Notes: generated by a model not told the origin, from the sequence alone. DNA of 64,000 bases from Capsaspora owczarzaki ATCC 30864 (GCF_000151315.2 NW_011887295.1:496001-560000), one strand, 5' to 3'. Shown: positions 24,451-35,655, counted from the stretch's first letter. Made by a program: numbers and translations.

Positions 24451-25716
24451 ATGTCGGCTCCGGCTCCAGCTGCGGCTCCAGCTGCGGCCCCGGATCAGCA
24501 GCAGCCAGCTTTTCGGCGTGTGTTCGGTTTCATCGGCGGCGCGGTCGCCAACACGGTCGCCACATTTATTATTTTGGTTGTGGCGGCTTTCGTTGCTCGG
24601 CACGTGCTGGACAACAAGAACACGATCGCCAAGACCCACTCGCCCGAAGTCGTTCAAGCTCGCATGCTCGCACGCTTCGAGGCCGGCTCCGTCATCCCGC
24701 CCGTCAGAAAGTCCCACATCGATCGCCCGGATGTTGTTGCGATGCTTGAAGGGGTGCTGCGCCCCAAGGAGATGACGCGCTACCCCGTCGTCGTTGGCGA
24801 AACAGGCTGCGGCAAGACCAGCGCCGTCCTCGACGCCATCCGACCCAACCGCACTGGCATTGTCTACCACATTGTCAAAAGCGAGGTGTTAGTCTCGGTG
24901 CCGGGTCTACTGGCGGGGTCTCTCGCATTTGAGCCCAACCAATTCAAATTCGCAGACGCCTATCTCGTTGACCGTGGCGCGACCTTGAAAGACAAACCGG
25001 CCGAGGAACCATTCAAGAGTTGGGAGGCTCTTGTTGCTGATCTCGAGATCGTCGCCGCACAGTTCAAGGCCAAGCACGGTCATCCTGCCACGCTCGTCAT
25101 CGACGCCGTAGACATGATCGCAAAGAAGGGGCCCGAACTGTTGCATGTGATTCAAGATTTTGCCAAGTCGGCTGCGGACGCCAACCTGCTCAATGTTGTT
25201 CTCGTCACCAGCGATGGTTCGACTCTGCCCGCGCTCAAGGAATCGTCAGCAATGACTCGTGCTCGCGTTGTCGAAGTGGGTGATCTCACCGACCAACAAG
25301 CTGTCACATATCTGGTGCGTCGTGACATCCACGAGGATTTGGCCAAGCGTGCGGTCGCTGAGATTGCTGGTGGGCGTCTCATTCTGCTCAACAATCTAGC
25401 AGACGACCTTCTGTTCAAGACTGTGGACGAGATCTTTCGGGAGTTCTACTTGGAAACTCGAGGCGCTCTTCTGCGTTTGATTGGCGTTCTGGACGCGTTC
25501 GATATATCGCCTCCCGTGAGCAGCACCTTCTGTCTTCTCTCTCGAGGCGCGCGCGATTTCGATGCCGTGGAGCGCTCGCTTGGTCTCGACCTCACAAAGA
25601 AACTCCTCGCCACCAACATCAACATTCTCGCTTACCATCCCAACAAGACCTACACCCTTCACTCGCGCCACGTTCAGCGCTCTGTGGCTGCCCTGTTGAA
25701 CTGCACGAGACCGTAG
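24451..25716 (+). CDS. Membrane-anchored P-loop ATPase (STAND/AAA-like), family not recognised
   Basis: Single-exon gene of 421 residues. The start is taken at ATG 24451 (MSAPAPAAAPAAAPDQQQ). An Ala/Pro-rich head is followed by one hydrophobic helix (VANTVATFIILVVAAFVA, residues about 35-53) and then a nucleotide-binding domain: Walker A VVVGETGCGKTSA (about residues 111-123), Walker B-like TLVIDAVDMI, then NLLNVVLVTSDGS and MTRARVVEVGDLTDQQAVTY, which resemble sensor regions of archaeal-type or STAND ATPases. The C-terminal 150 residues look like a winged-helix or helical lid. Residues after the helix are basic, so a mitochondrial or ER membrane anchor is possible. The function is unknown. 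It resembles in layout, but is not clearly, the inner-membrane protein Yme2/RNA12. A poly-A signal lies at 25840. Confidence 0.75.
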   Translation: MSAPAPAAAPAAAPDQQQPAFRRVFGFIGGAVANTVATFIILVVAAFVARHVLDNKNTIAKTHSPEVVQARMLARFEAGSVIPPVRKSHIDRPDVVAMLEGVLRPKEMTRYPVVVGETGCGKTSAVLDAIRPNRTGIVYHIVKSEVLVSVPGLLAGSLAFEPNQFKFADAYLVDRGATLKDKPAEEPFKSWEALVADLEIVAAQFKAKHGHPATLVIDAVDMIAKKGPELLHVIQDFAKSAADANLLNVVLVTSDGSTLPALKESSAMTRARVVEVGDLTDQQAVTYLVRRDIHEDLAKRAVAEIAGGRLILLNNLADDLLFKTVDEIFREFYLETRGALLRLIGVLDAFDISPPVSSTFCLLSRGARDFDAVERSLGLDLTKKLLATNINILAYHPNKTYTLHSRHVQRSVAALLNCTRP

Positions 25717-25839
25717 GGCCGTCCCTTGTTTCTGGCTTCTTGAGCCATCTTCAAGCGTTCACCCTCTGCCAACGCTCGCTTTCGTGTGTTGCAATGCGTT
25801 CTCAGCATCTGTATTGTATCTTGAAGACGTCGCTCTGAG

Positions 25840-25845
25840 AATAAA
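25840..25845 (+). terminator. Poly-A signal AATAAA for the P-loop ATPase gene
   Basis: Canonical hexamer 124 nt after the stop codon, sense strand. Confidence 0.55.
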
Positions 25846-26625
25846 AAGCCAATTGTAAAGTTTAACGGCATTCTCGATGCTCGTTGAGCGGCCGACTTGC
25901 TGTGCATGGTTGTGTGAGTGCATGAAGCCTGTGTTATTTTCTTTGCTTTGATACCCAACGGCCACCCCGACAGACAAAAACACCAATGGCGATGAACTTC
26001 TTTCTGGAAGAAAAGAACAATTGTGTATTACTCTTCATCTACGACTTGCAGCTGACTCTTTATGTACGCCGTTTTGGGGATGCCTCGAATAGCATACATT
26101 GGTCTGGCTCAAAGAATCTCCTTTTCAATTGTTCTCACCTTGTTTTCCCATCTCATGTCGTGGGTTCGGAAAGTTTCATTGGACTTCTTTCCTTTTGCTG
26201 TCCACAGGTGCATCCAAGGCCACACACGCACCTTGTCTCCTTCATCGAGCAACATACAAGACTCGCCAGGAGTGCATCTGCTGAAGGAAAGCAAAGCGTT
26301 GGTCTAAAATCGATGGAAACATCCCGTAGGAAAAGGAAAAGAAAATGCCCAGTCAAGAATCTCCATTGCCCTGCTGCTTGTGTTGCTTTGGTTTGATGCG
26401 TTGTTTGGTTGATCGAAATGAACAACACAAAATGGACAGAAAACGATTTGAAGATTGAAGACAACAACAATTGACCCCAAAACACTCAAAGCAAAAAGAG
26501 GGGGAAAACAAAGAAGAAAAGATACGAGATCGGTTACAGCGCTTTTGAAGGCCCCCCGTTTTTTTGTTTTGTTTTGTGGGTTGTGACACAAACAAACGAG
26601 GGGGGTATGGTGGGAGCCTGTTGGC
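25846..26625. other. Intergenic region between convergent genes, with one unexplained minus-strand open stretch
   Basis: Between the ATPase gene and V-ATPase D. On the minus strand 26294-26109 an open stretch reads ...GESCMLLDEGDKVRVWPW and ...SNETFRTHDMRWENK, then meets a GTGAGA donor-like site. It looks more protein-like than its surroundings, but no start, partner exon or family could be assigned. It could also be the 3' UTR of the V-ATPase gene. Confidence 0.3.
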
Positions 26626-27706
26626 TTAGAACAGCAGGTCCTGGTCTTGTTGCGATACGATATCCTGGCCCGCATGCGCTTCTGGCGTGATGAACGGGTT
26701 GCTCATCATGCCAGTGTCCGCAGCGCTAGTGTCTGCAGGGGCGTCGGTCTCGAAGGGATTTGTTGGTGCAGTGGCGGCCTCGCGGAGGGCTTCTGGAATA
26801 TCGTAGTTTGGAGCAGGAGCAGCAGCGGCGGCGGCGGCCTTGTCGCCCTTCTTGCCCTTGGCGGGCTTGGCGGGAGCTGGTGCGCCGGCGCTGGATTGGG
26901 CGAAGGCGGCCTCAGCAGCCTGGTCTTCGGCAAGCTTGGTGGCGGCGTTGGCCAGGGCGGCCTTGGCCTCGGAGGCAGCGCGGCTGGCCTTTTTTCTTCT
27001 TTTTGGATCTTCTTGAGACGGAAGAACTCTTCACGATCCATCTCGTCCAACTCGGAGTTGATGTACGAGATGGTGTTTTCGATGCGGGGGATGATGACGT
27101 GCTCGATGGCGTTCACACGGCGGTTTGTGATCTTGATGACCTCGTCGAGGGTGATGAAGGTTGTCTGGAGCGAGGCAATCTCAACGAGAAGCTTGATGGC
27201 TTCAATGTAGTTGAGGCGGGTGCGGGCAATGTGCTGGCCACCCTTGCTCAGACCGGCGAGCTCAAAGGTCGAGCCGACGCTGTCCATGTACTGCTCAAAC
27301 ACCGGGAGCTTGACACCGGCAACGTTGTCCGTCTTGGTGCGGACGCGGACCTTGGCCACCTTGGCGCTCTCAATCACGCCATGGCTAAAGTCGCCGGCGA
27401 CGAACTTGGCCTCCGCCAGCGAGAACGAAGCGAGGCGCATCACCTCGCCCATCGACTCCTTGCTTCGGATGATGGCGCCGAGAATCGAGCGGAAGCGCAG
27501 CGACAGCGCGTCGGCCTTCTTCTTGAGCAGCGAGTGACCCTTCTGAGCGCCTTTCAAGCGGTTCTTCATGGTCGTCAGCGCCCTAACGTGTTCAAAGAAT
27601 GGTTTGGATGAGCAGTTGGCAAAAAAAGGAAAAAAAAGGAAGGGGTTTGCATTTGGGGATGAGCACAAGACGACGCGAGATCATAAACGAAAGCGCAATG
27701 GAAAGT

Positions 27707-27759
<53 letters not shown>

Positions 27760-28434
27760 CACGAGTGTAGTGTTTTTTCCCCTTCAACTTTTTTTTTTTT
27801 TTTTTTTTTCGCCTTCCACACGAGGCCGCACATGCGCGACAGAGTCGAGTGCAGCGCCATCGGCTTTCCTCCCCTCGACTCCTGGTGACCAGCGTTGCAG
27901 CATGAGGACTTGAGGGCAAAGGCGAGGAGCCGAACGCAGCGGCCAGGGCGGGAGTGATCGCCATCCCAGCAAGAAAAACAAGTTGGTGAAAAAAACCAGG
28001 TTGCGATGCTGGTCTGTGCGCTGGGGTCGACGTGAGTGGCATCGCGAGAAGCGCACCCGGCGGAAATCGTGGAGATGGGGTTGAAGAGGCTGTCAAGGTG
28101 GGGGGGGGCAGGAGGTTGCCCCACTTCCGAAGAACAGCCGACAGCAAGCGCAAGAAAAAAAGAAAAAAAAAAGCAGGTGACAAAATCGGGGGAAAACGAT
28201 TAAAGTAGCAGGAAACACTAACAAAAAGCAATCCAGCTGCTACCCTCTTGCTACCCTCTTGCTACCCCTCCATTTACACAGTAGTGACCTCTCCCTGCGC
28301 TCCTCCTGCGCGCTTGCTTGCTGCCACGACTGTGAACTACGGCATCACAAGTGTACACGCGCAACGGAATACACAAGCTCAAAGCAAACCTACATGCGCG
28401 TTGGGAAGATGGGAATACGATCCTTGCCAGACAT
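26626..28434 (-). CDS. V-type proton ATPase subunit D (central stalk), with apparent frameshift
   Basis: Exon 1 (28434-28394) encodes [14 protein letters not shown] and exon 2 (27582-26626) continues [20 protein letters not shown], which together match the conserved start of subunit D. Diagnostic stretches include [20 protein letters not shown] and [20 protein letters not shown]. The protein is part of the rotor axle of the V1 sector that acidifies vacuoles and endosomes. The 811-nt intron holds an A-run of about 47 nt. After KIQKEEK (near 26995) the literal frame turns into a Pro/Arg-rich sequence. One extra base in the adjoining A-run would instead give an Ala/Lys-rich tail ending DQDLLF at 26626, matching the family's DEDLLF-type end. 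A dropped base in a homopolymer, by sequencing or mutation, is the likeliest cause; the coding length is 998 nt, one short of a multiple of three. Confidence 0.93.
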
Positions 28435-28854
28435 CTTTGTGAATGCAACAGAAAAAAAAAAAGAAGAAAAAAGTGGAGTAGCCTTGTCCCAACGACGTAG
28501 ATTCGATTGGGTACAACAATAGAGAAATCCACAAAGAGTACATGCACCAAATTCAATTGAGATCAGAGTGATCAGGGAAGGGGGAACGGGGAGGCGGGGG
28601 GGGGGGAAACAAATGCGCAGCGAAGCAAAGTCTCGCTGAGAACGCATGCGAATCTTCCCATTTCTGAGCTTCTGAGCTTCTTCGCTTGCCAGCACCAAGC
28701 AATTCGTGGACGCTTTCTTCATTCCCAAACGTTTACTTGGCCTTCGATCTGCGAGGATGCCCAATGCTCATGCTGGATGCCAGCGCAAAGTCAGCAAAGT
28801 CACGAATCCTCAGTCGATTTTTTTTTTCCTCGTGCTTTTCTCCTTGAATCTTGA
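28435..28854. other. Intergenic region between divergent V-ATPase D and CHO2-like genes
   Basis: 420 bp with an A-run at 28451-28462, a G-run at 28598-28607 and a T-run just before the CHO2 start. No coding exon is evident; it presumably holds a bidirectional promoter. Confidence 0.5.
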
Positions 28855-31800
28855 ATGAGCGACGACGAGAACGAACAGCGCGCGACATCGGCGATCGAGT
28901 CTGCTGCTGTTGACGATGCTGTCGATGCTGCTGCTGGCACGGTGACCGAGGTCGCGGCTGGCGACGAGACACCCGGCGGCGTGCGTGTCAGCGAGGCGAG
29001 TGGAGCGGCAGAAGAGCGCGTGGACGGCGACCAACTGGGCGCCAACGCAGCACCAGCAACAGCGCAGCCGGAAGCAGCCCCGGCTCAGCTGCGACAGCGC
29101 CGCGGTGCCCCGTCTGCCAGTGCTGCTGCCACTAGCGAGACCAGCGAGACCAGCGCAGGCAGCAGCCAGGACAAGGATGGCGACTCGGATGATGGGTTTG
29201 AGCTCCTCCCTGCTCCTGACGCCAAGCAGCAGCAGCCTCCGCAGCAGCCTCCGCAGCAGAAGCAGCAGAAGCAAGCTACCGTGTCTGCTACTGCCACTGC
29301 CACTGCCACTGTGACCCCGGCGGCAGCTTCGTCGAGCACCGACTCGTCTGCGTCGCCGCCCAAGAAGCGCTCCGTCACCATTTCCGAGCAAGGCCGTCGC
29401 GGCAAGACTCCCGCTGGCAAAGGTGAGCAACAAAGCCAAAGCAGCAACTACTTCAGACCACTCTCTACGATGCCCAACACCCAGAATAGCTGTGCTCAAC
29501 ACAAAGGCGGACGGACACTCGTTCAAATAAGCTGGGGACTAACATGTTTCGATTGGTTCGATTTTTTTTTGGGTTGGTGTGGTTTTGGCAGAATTCTTTG
29601 TGCCAACCACGCACGACCTGCTGCGCAACTTGAGCAACTTTTCCAAGTTCAACGTGTTCGACCTGTGCAACATTGGCACGAATGCCTTTTTCATCTTCCT
29701 GTTCTTCTTCTCGAGCCTTCCTGCATGGGTATGCGTGACGTGACGTTGCCCATGCGAATTTTGTTGCGTGGTGGAATTTTTGGCCGACTGACTCTCGGGT
29801 GCATCATTCCTCGTGGATTGACATTGCATCACACAGCTCTACGTCTTCTTCTTCTTCTTCTGGCGCCTTGGGTATGACGCTGGCCTGGGTGCGTTGCTGC
29901 ACTACCAATCCAACGGCAAGCATGTCGTAAACTATGTCCAGAAGCTGCTCAACCAGCCTGCTCCTCGCGCCTTCATCAAGGCTCAGCTCACACGCAAGAT
30001 GGGCGACGACTACAACTTTGAGGTACGACGAGACAAGCGGGGGGGGCGGTTTGATTGAGGCAGCTTTTCGGTCACTCATTCACTTTCGCTCAATGTAGGC
30101 TGTCCCGATCGAGTACAACGCCTGGCTCCTGTTCCGCCAGCTGGTCGACATCATTCTTGCCAACGACTTGATTTGCTATTTCTTGTTTTGCATGAAGTTT
30201 GCCGAGGCGCCGGAAAGCTTTTCCGTCTTTGTCGTCGCCCAGTACATTGTGGGCGTTGCGCTCTGTGTCGTGAACTTCTGGGTCAAGGTCGATGCTCACC
30301 GAGTTGTCAAGGACTTTGCTTGGTGTAAGTGCGTGACTGCCTGGAGGTAATTTTTTTTGGTCACTGACACTTTTGATTCGCTCGTCTCGCGCTTGCTCCG
30401 CTGCTTAGATTGGGGCGACTTTTTCTTCCTGATCGAGCAAGAGCTTACGTTTGACGGTGTTTTCCAGATGGCCCCGCATCCCATGTACAGTGTTGGGTAA
30501 GTCACACCAAAGCAAAGCCCTTTTTTTTCTTCGTCAACATTTTTGACGTTCAGCGACGAAATATCGTTTGATCTCATTCTCGTCTGGCTTTCTCCTCGTC
30601 GTCAAACAGTTACCTGTTCTTCTACGGCATGAGTCTGGTGACTCGTTCGTACATTGTCTTGTACATTAGTCTTGCGGCGCACTTTTGCCAGTTTGTCTTT
30701 CTCGCTCTCGTTGAAAATCCCCGTAAGTTTTTGTTGCCAGTCGTGTGTTCTCAACGTCGGGTCGGCTCTGTATCGACCACTACGAGCAGTTGGCTGACCA
30801 ATCCACACTTGCTCTTTTTGGTTGCAGACATTGACAAGACTTACAACACCGGCGGTCCCGCCCCCGATCCAGCCCAGACTCAAATCTTGCACCAGTACTT
30901 CCGTCGTGATCTCATCGTCTTCCGCAACATGGGTTTATTTCCTGTGAGTCTTTGTTTGTCTGCCTTGTGTCGTCGGAAGCAGCGGAACACAGTCTGACCC
31001 CTCCCCCCTTTCACTTTATTTCCTGTGAGTCTTTGTTTGTCTGCCTTGTGTCGTCGGAAGCAGCGGAACACAGTCTGACCCCTCCCCCCACTTCACTTCA
31101 CTTCACTTCACTTCACTTCACTTCATGACAGGCAAGCGTTTGCCTTCCGTCTCGTCCACACCGTCGGTCTTGGCCTTGTTCTTCACTTGCAGAGCAACCA
31201 CAAGTTCTGGACCAACCATTTCATCTCGCGTGGCATGACCAAGGAGTTTGCCTTTGAGCAATGGAAGACGTATGTCGCCTTGTGTGTTTTGTTGGTAGTT
31301 TGGAGCTCTTTTCCTGACTCGTTCGCTCACCATAATTGACGTTCGTTCTCAACAGCATTTTCAACGGCTCCATGACCCTCACGTACGTCACTTTCCTCGT
31401 GTGCGCACTGAAAATGTACGAGCTGCCCGAGGAATGGACTTTGGGTGCCGTGTTCGCCAAGCACACTGTCGGCTTGGTACGTATCTCGCACCACGATGCC
31501 AGGTTTTCGCATTGTAACTCAACTGACGTGATGCATCTTGATGTCATTTTTGCGAACACGCAGGTCCTGGTTGCGTTGCACATCTGGGTTTCCTCGTCCA
31601 TGTTTGAGGTTCTTGGTGATTTCGGATGGTACGGATCGTTGGCTGTTTGTCTTGGCGGTTTCGTTTCTGTTGCCATTCACTGTTTTTTTAATTTTGCGCA
31701 TTGCCATGCACTATTTTTAGGTTTTATGGTGACTTTTTCATCGAAGAGTACCAGAAGGAGATTTACTACCACGGCATCTACCGCTTCCTCAACAATCCCG

Positions 31801-32643
31801 AGAAGGTTATGGGCTTTGCCGGCTTTTACGGCATTGCTCTGATCTCCAACAGCCCTGCCGTTTTTGTTCTTGCTCTTGTCTCCCAGGTGATCTGGTCCTT
31901 GTTCCTGACATACGTGGAAAAGTAATGCCTTGCTCTGCTTGGAAACTGCCGTGTCGTTCTTGTTGTTGTTTGTTTTGTGTGTTGTTTGGAGCCAACTGAC
32001 TTGTGATGCATTTGCCTGCTGCTGCCTTTTGATTGCAATCAGCCCTCACATGCGCAAGTTGTACGGCGACAAGCTCCGTCACGAGTCTGGCCTTACTTCG
32101 GCCCTCAAGGTCAAGACCGATGAGATCAAGGTCAAGGTTGTTGATCGCGTCGAGCCCCTGATCGACAAGGTTCCCCTGCTCGCCAAACAATAGTATGTCG
32201 TCCATGCTGCTGCGTCGAGCTTTTCTTTTCATTTCGTTGATATTCACCGGTTGCCGGTTTCTTTGGTGTCTTTTGCAGCCGTCGCACCAGCAGTTTGAAG
32301 TCCATCCCCTCGACTGAAAATCTGAATTCGGCTGTTGTCACGGAAAAGGTAAGAGCGAATAACACGAAGGTGGCATTTGATTCGTTCCCGAGCTTCCGAA
32401 CACTCACTTCCCTTTCCCTTTTGGTAGCTTTGCGAGTTCATGGCGGAAGCCCTCGAAGTCGAAAAGATCCGCCCTACTGACAGCTTTATTGCGCATGGCG
32501 CCAACTCGGTGCGCCTGTACTACCTGCTCAACCTCGTCAACACCACCTACAAGACCGAGCTTGCTGCAGAGCATGTTGTCGAGAGCTCAACCCCTGCTGC
32601 CCTTGCTGAGCGTGTGCTTGCTGCTCGGCGGTTACTTCAGTAG
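28855..32643 (+). CDS. CHO2-type phosphatidylethanolamine N-methyltransferase with C-terminal acyl-carrier-like domain
   Basis: Fourteen exons: 28855-29422, 29592-29728, 29837-30022, 30099-30324, 30409-30496, 30610-30722, 30828-30943, about 31132-31269, 31356-31476, 31564-31628, 31721-31921, 32043-32192, 32279-32348, 32428-32643. A disordered head with a QQPPQQ region precedes two methyltransferase-like membrane halves. [20 protein letters not shown] and [10 protein letters not shown] are the CHO2 signature; the second half has [23 protein letters not shown] and [23 protein letters not shown]2 methylates phosphatidylethanolamine in the ER on the way to phosphatidylcholine. The last exon is unexpected: [20 protein letters not shown] then [15 protein letters not shown] has the fold pattern of a phosphopantetheine carrier, with the attachment Ser in GANSV (codon 32506-32508). 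The exon 7/8 junction is out of phase by one base and lies beside an 81-bp tandem duplication, so a membrane segment may be missing there. Confidence 0.88.
30934..31127 (+). repeat. 81-bp-period tandem duplication plus CTTCA microsatellite in a CHO2-like intron
   Basis: The segment starting TTTATTTCCTGTGAGTC at 30934 recurs at 31015 with near-perfect identity for about 75 bp. Each copy carries the last exon bases and the GTGAGT donor. It is followed by seven or eight CTTCA units (31089-31126) running into the next acceptor. Confidence 0.9.
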
Positions 32644-32759
32644 TGTCATCCTGTGATGCATGACTGCATTCTAATTTGTATTCCGTTTCGAAATGCATTT
32701 CATTGTTCTTGATTTTGCTTTTCGGCTAAATCCAACAGAAGTCATAGTTCCAGCCAGTT

Positions 32760-35438
32760 TTAAGCGACATCGAGCCAACCACGACGCTTGAAGAACCAGA
32801 GCGCAATCGTAAGCAGCATTAGTACGATAATCCAGAACACCAAGTAGCTGTATCGCCACGTCAGCTCAGGGAGCGTCTGTAAAGCAAAAAACGAAACAAT
32901 TAATTGATCAAGCCAAGTGAGCGAAAGTGCCTTTGTTGCGCCCACGGATGCATTGCGCGCGACTCACTTCAAAATTCATGCCGTAAACGCCAGTGATGAA
33001 CTGAAGTGGAACAAACGTGGTTGTTACCATCGTAAGCATGTACATGACCTGTACAACCATCCAGACCCCCCCCCCACGAAAAGTGAGAACAAACAAATCG
33101 AGCCAGAGTTAGGGCGCCTGCTTTTCCCACAAACCTGATTCATTCGGAATTGCTGCTCGTTCAACAAATCGTCATTGAGGGACTTGGCCCACTGCATCAT
33201 CGAGTTGGTTTGTTCTTGCAGAGTTTGAACGTGGTCTTTCAAATCTTCCATGTGCTTGCGAATATCCAGCGCGTCCGTGCCTTGCGGCAACTCTTCCAGC
33301 AAGCGATTAATCACCGAGCTAAGCGAGCTGTTACCATCAAGGCGGGCATACGCGCGCACAAACAGGTGAGAACTCTCTCATTTGTCAAAACCACACAACA
33401 GCCACCTCCATCATCGACTAGAGCTCTTACTGAAGCCAGAAAACCAAGTTGTTCAGCTCGCGATGCAAATGCTGCAACTCTTTGGCAGTGGCCAATGTCG
33501 TTTGCTTTCGACCCAGCACGAGCGTTTGAAGCTGGCGCAGTTGGTAGTGGAACGCCTTGAGAACGGGAAACACGTCGTCAACAATGCCGTCAACCATGGC
33601 ATAGATCAGGAAGCGGGCGTTGTTCAGCCGAACTTTCGAGCCTGCGTAGGAAATGCGCTGCAACAGGGTATGGGTCGTAGCTGCGGGCTTTTTTTCAATG
33701 GTGATCACGGTGGAATCGGCATGGAGCAGGCAAATGTTGAGCTGGTCGGTCACCAGCTGGAGCCAATCCTTCGAGTCGTAGGACTTGAGTGTGAGGCGGG
33801 AAATGACAATGTGCATCGTCCCATCCGAGTTGATTTCGACCTTTGGCCGTTCTTTCGTATTGAGCATGTCTTCGATTTGGAGTGGGTGCAGCTTGTAGGC
33901 ATTCGACACGCGGATGATGGTGCTTGCGTCGTTGCCAACCATGTTAATCCAGCGCACGGGCAGAGACTGGTGAGGCACGGTTCGCCGCAGAAAGTGACTC
34001 AGCGTGATGGTGCCTTCTTGAATGTCGTTGAGCGAGTTGGCAGAGCCCGAGGTCGGCATGGACGGGTCGGTGGCCGGCTCGTGGACTTCGCCAATGCAGT
34101 TTGGCGGGCTGGACATGGACATGCGCGGATCTGGCGAGACCCAGCGGCAAATTGCCTGCGATGGGCCATAGTCGTAGCAGAACATGTCCAGCATGACCTG
34201 GTCCTGAACCGCAACTCCGGTTGTTCGCGAGAGCAACATGACGCCAATCTCTTGCATGGCGAGGACAAATTGCTCCTGAGTCACGCTCTCCTGGCCCTTG
34301 AACATGTGCATCACCAGCTGCCGAGGCGAGCGCGCGCCAGCGCGGGCGAGCGGCTCGAGCGACGACAGGATGCGACTCAGCGCGACTTCGCCGTCCTTGT
34401 CGGCATCCAGCGCGTTGAACAGCTTGAGCAAGTGGGGCACAGACAGATCAAAGTCGGGATCAAGACCATGCTCAAGCGCGGGCTCGTGCATGACCGGCGG
34501 AAGGTCATCGGCGGACGACACTGAAACCGGAGAAGGCGGGAATGGCGTCGCTGTGGCAATGGTGCGTGAGCTCGACGGCGAGAGCAATGGCGAAGAGGCT
34601 TGAAGCGAGCTGTCTGGCACGAACAAGGGCTGCGAGTCGCCCGGTTCCGGACTCGTCGTCGTTTCGGACGGGCTGAGGGACGCGCGCGACGTCCTTCGCC
34701 GCAAAAAGCCCATCAATCCACGGCCCGTGCGGCGCTCTGGCTCGCGCTCTTGACTGCGGTCTGCAGCTCGATCCGAGTTGTCGCCGCTGTCTCCAGCGAA
34801 AAGCAGACGTGAAGCCGAGCCGGATGCTTGGACGTGGCCAAAGTTCGCCTCGGACATGCTGTGCGAGCGCGACCCAATCAAATGTCCGGTAGCGCGATGG
34901 CGCGCTTCACCAGCATGGTGCAGCAACGGCGTGGACGGATCGTCGGCAGAAGGCACCTCGCCGACCGGGCTCAACCGGCGCGTTGTTGTTGGAAACAGCA
35001 GACTCGCTTCGTGCTCGCGATCGAACGAGGCGTTAAACTGTTGGTGCAGCTGTGCCTGCGATGGCGTGTAGTACGACTCGTCGGCATCGTGCAAGTGCGG
35101 GTTTGAGACGCCGTGCAACGCACCGCTGTGATGCGGCGGGAAGAGCGACTGCGAGCGGTGAATGGCTCCGCGGTAGCTCGACACATGCCCACCACCACCA
35201 GCGGCAGCGCTTCCGACATGCTGCGTCATGTGTATGGTAGGCTCAGCGACCGACTGCGACGGCGACGCGAGGCGGTGCTGCACGGGCGACGAGGGCGACG
35301 GCTGCAGCACGCCCACATCGCCGACACCAGCATTGGGCCCTGTGGGGGTCTCGCCAGGCTGACCTGTCACACCAGAATAGTCCAGCACACCGGTCTGGTG
35401 ATGCAGTGGTCGGCGTGCAGCGTGCGGGTCGCGTCGAC

Positions 35439-35482
<44 letters not shown>

Positions 35483-35655
35483 TGCTGGAGCGCGTCGTTC
35501 TGAGCGCGGGGCGCGTTCCTCACTGTGCGCGCGACGTCGGGGTCAGGAGCAACATTGTCATCATACTCGTCGTCATCGTGCACAGTGACCACGGCGACTT
35601 CGGGGAGTTGCTCGTCGCTCAGGTTGTTGTTGGAGTTGACGATGTGCTCAGACAT
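32760..35655 (-). CDS. CorA-family Mg2+ transporter with EF-hand-like N-terminal region
   Basis: Exons 35655-33431, 33372-33135, 33048-32968 and 32876-32760 join in phase to 886 residues. The N-terminal 400 residues are low-complexity, with a 16-Gln run (35487-35440) and Ser/His-rich tracts. Residues about 410-470 form an EF-hand-like pair: the first loop is DADKDGEVALSR, with Asp at positions 1, 3 and 5 but Arg at position 12. CorA features follow: RWINMVGNDASTIIRVS, LHPLQIEDMLNTKERPKVE, the long coiled stalk (KHMEDLKDHVQTLQEQTNSM), the pore motif in TGVYGMNFE, and a second helix (YLVFWIIVLMLLTIALWFF) with a basic tail. CorA proteins are pentameric Mg2+ channels; an EF-hand module suggests Ca2+ or Mg2+ control. 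The start is divergent from the first Crinkler-like copy, 251 bp away. Confidence 0.9.
35440..35487 (-). repeat. CAG/CTG triplet run encoding polyglutamine
   Basis: A nearly pure CTG run on the plus strand encodes about 16 glutamines near residue 60 of the CorA-like protein. Confidence 0.9.

Noticed and set aside
33373-33430. Frame break between CorA exons 1 and 2
   Set aside because: Explained by a 58-nt GT-AG intron; acceptor GAGAG|TTCTC restores the frame (WLHSHLFVRAY).
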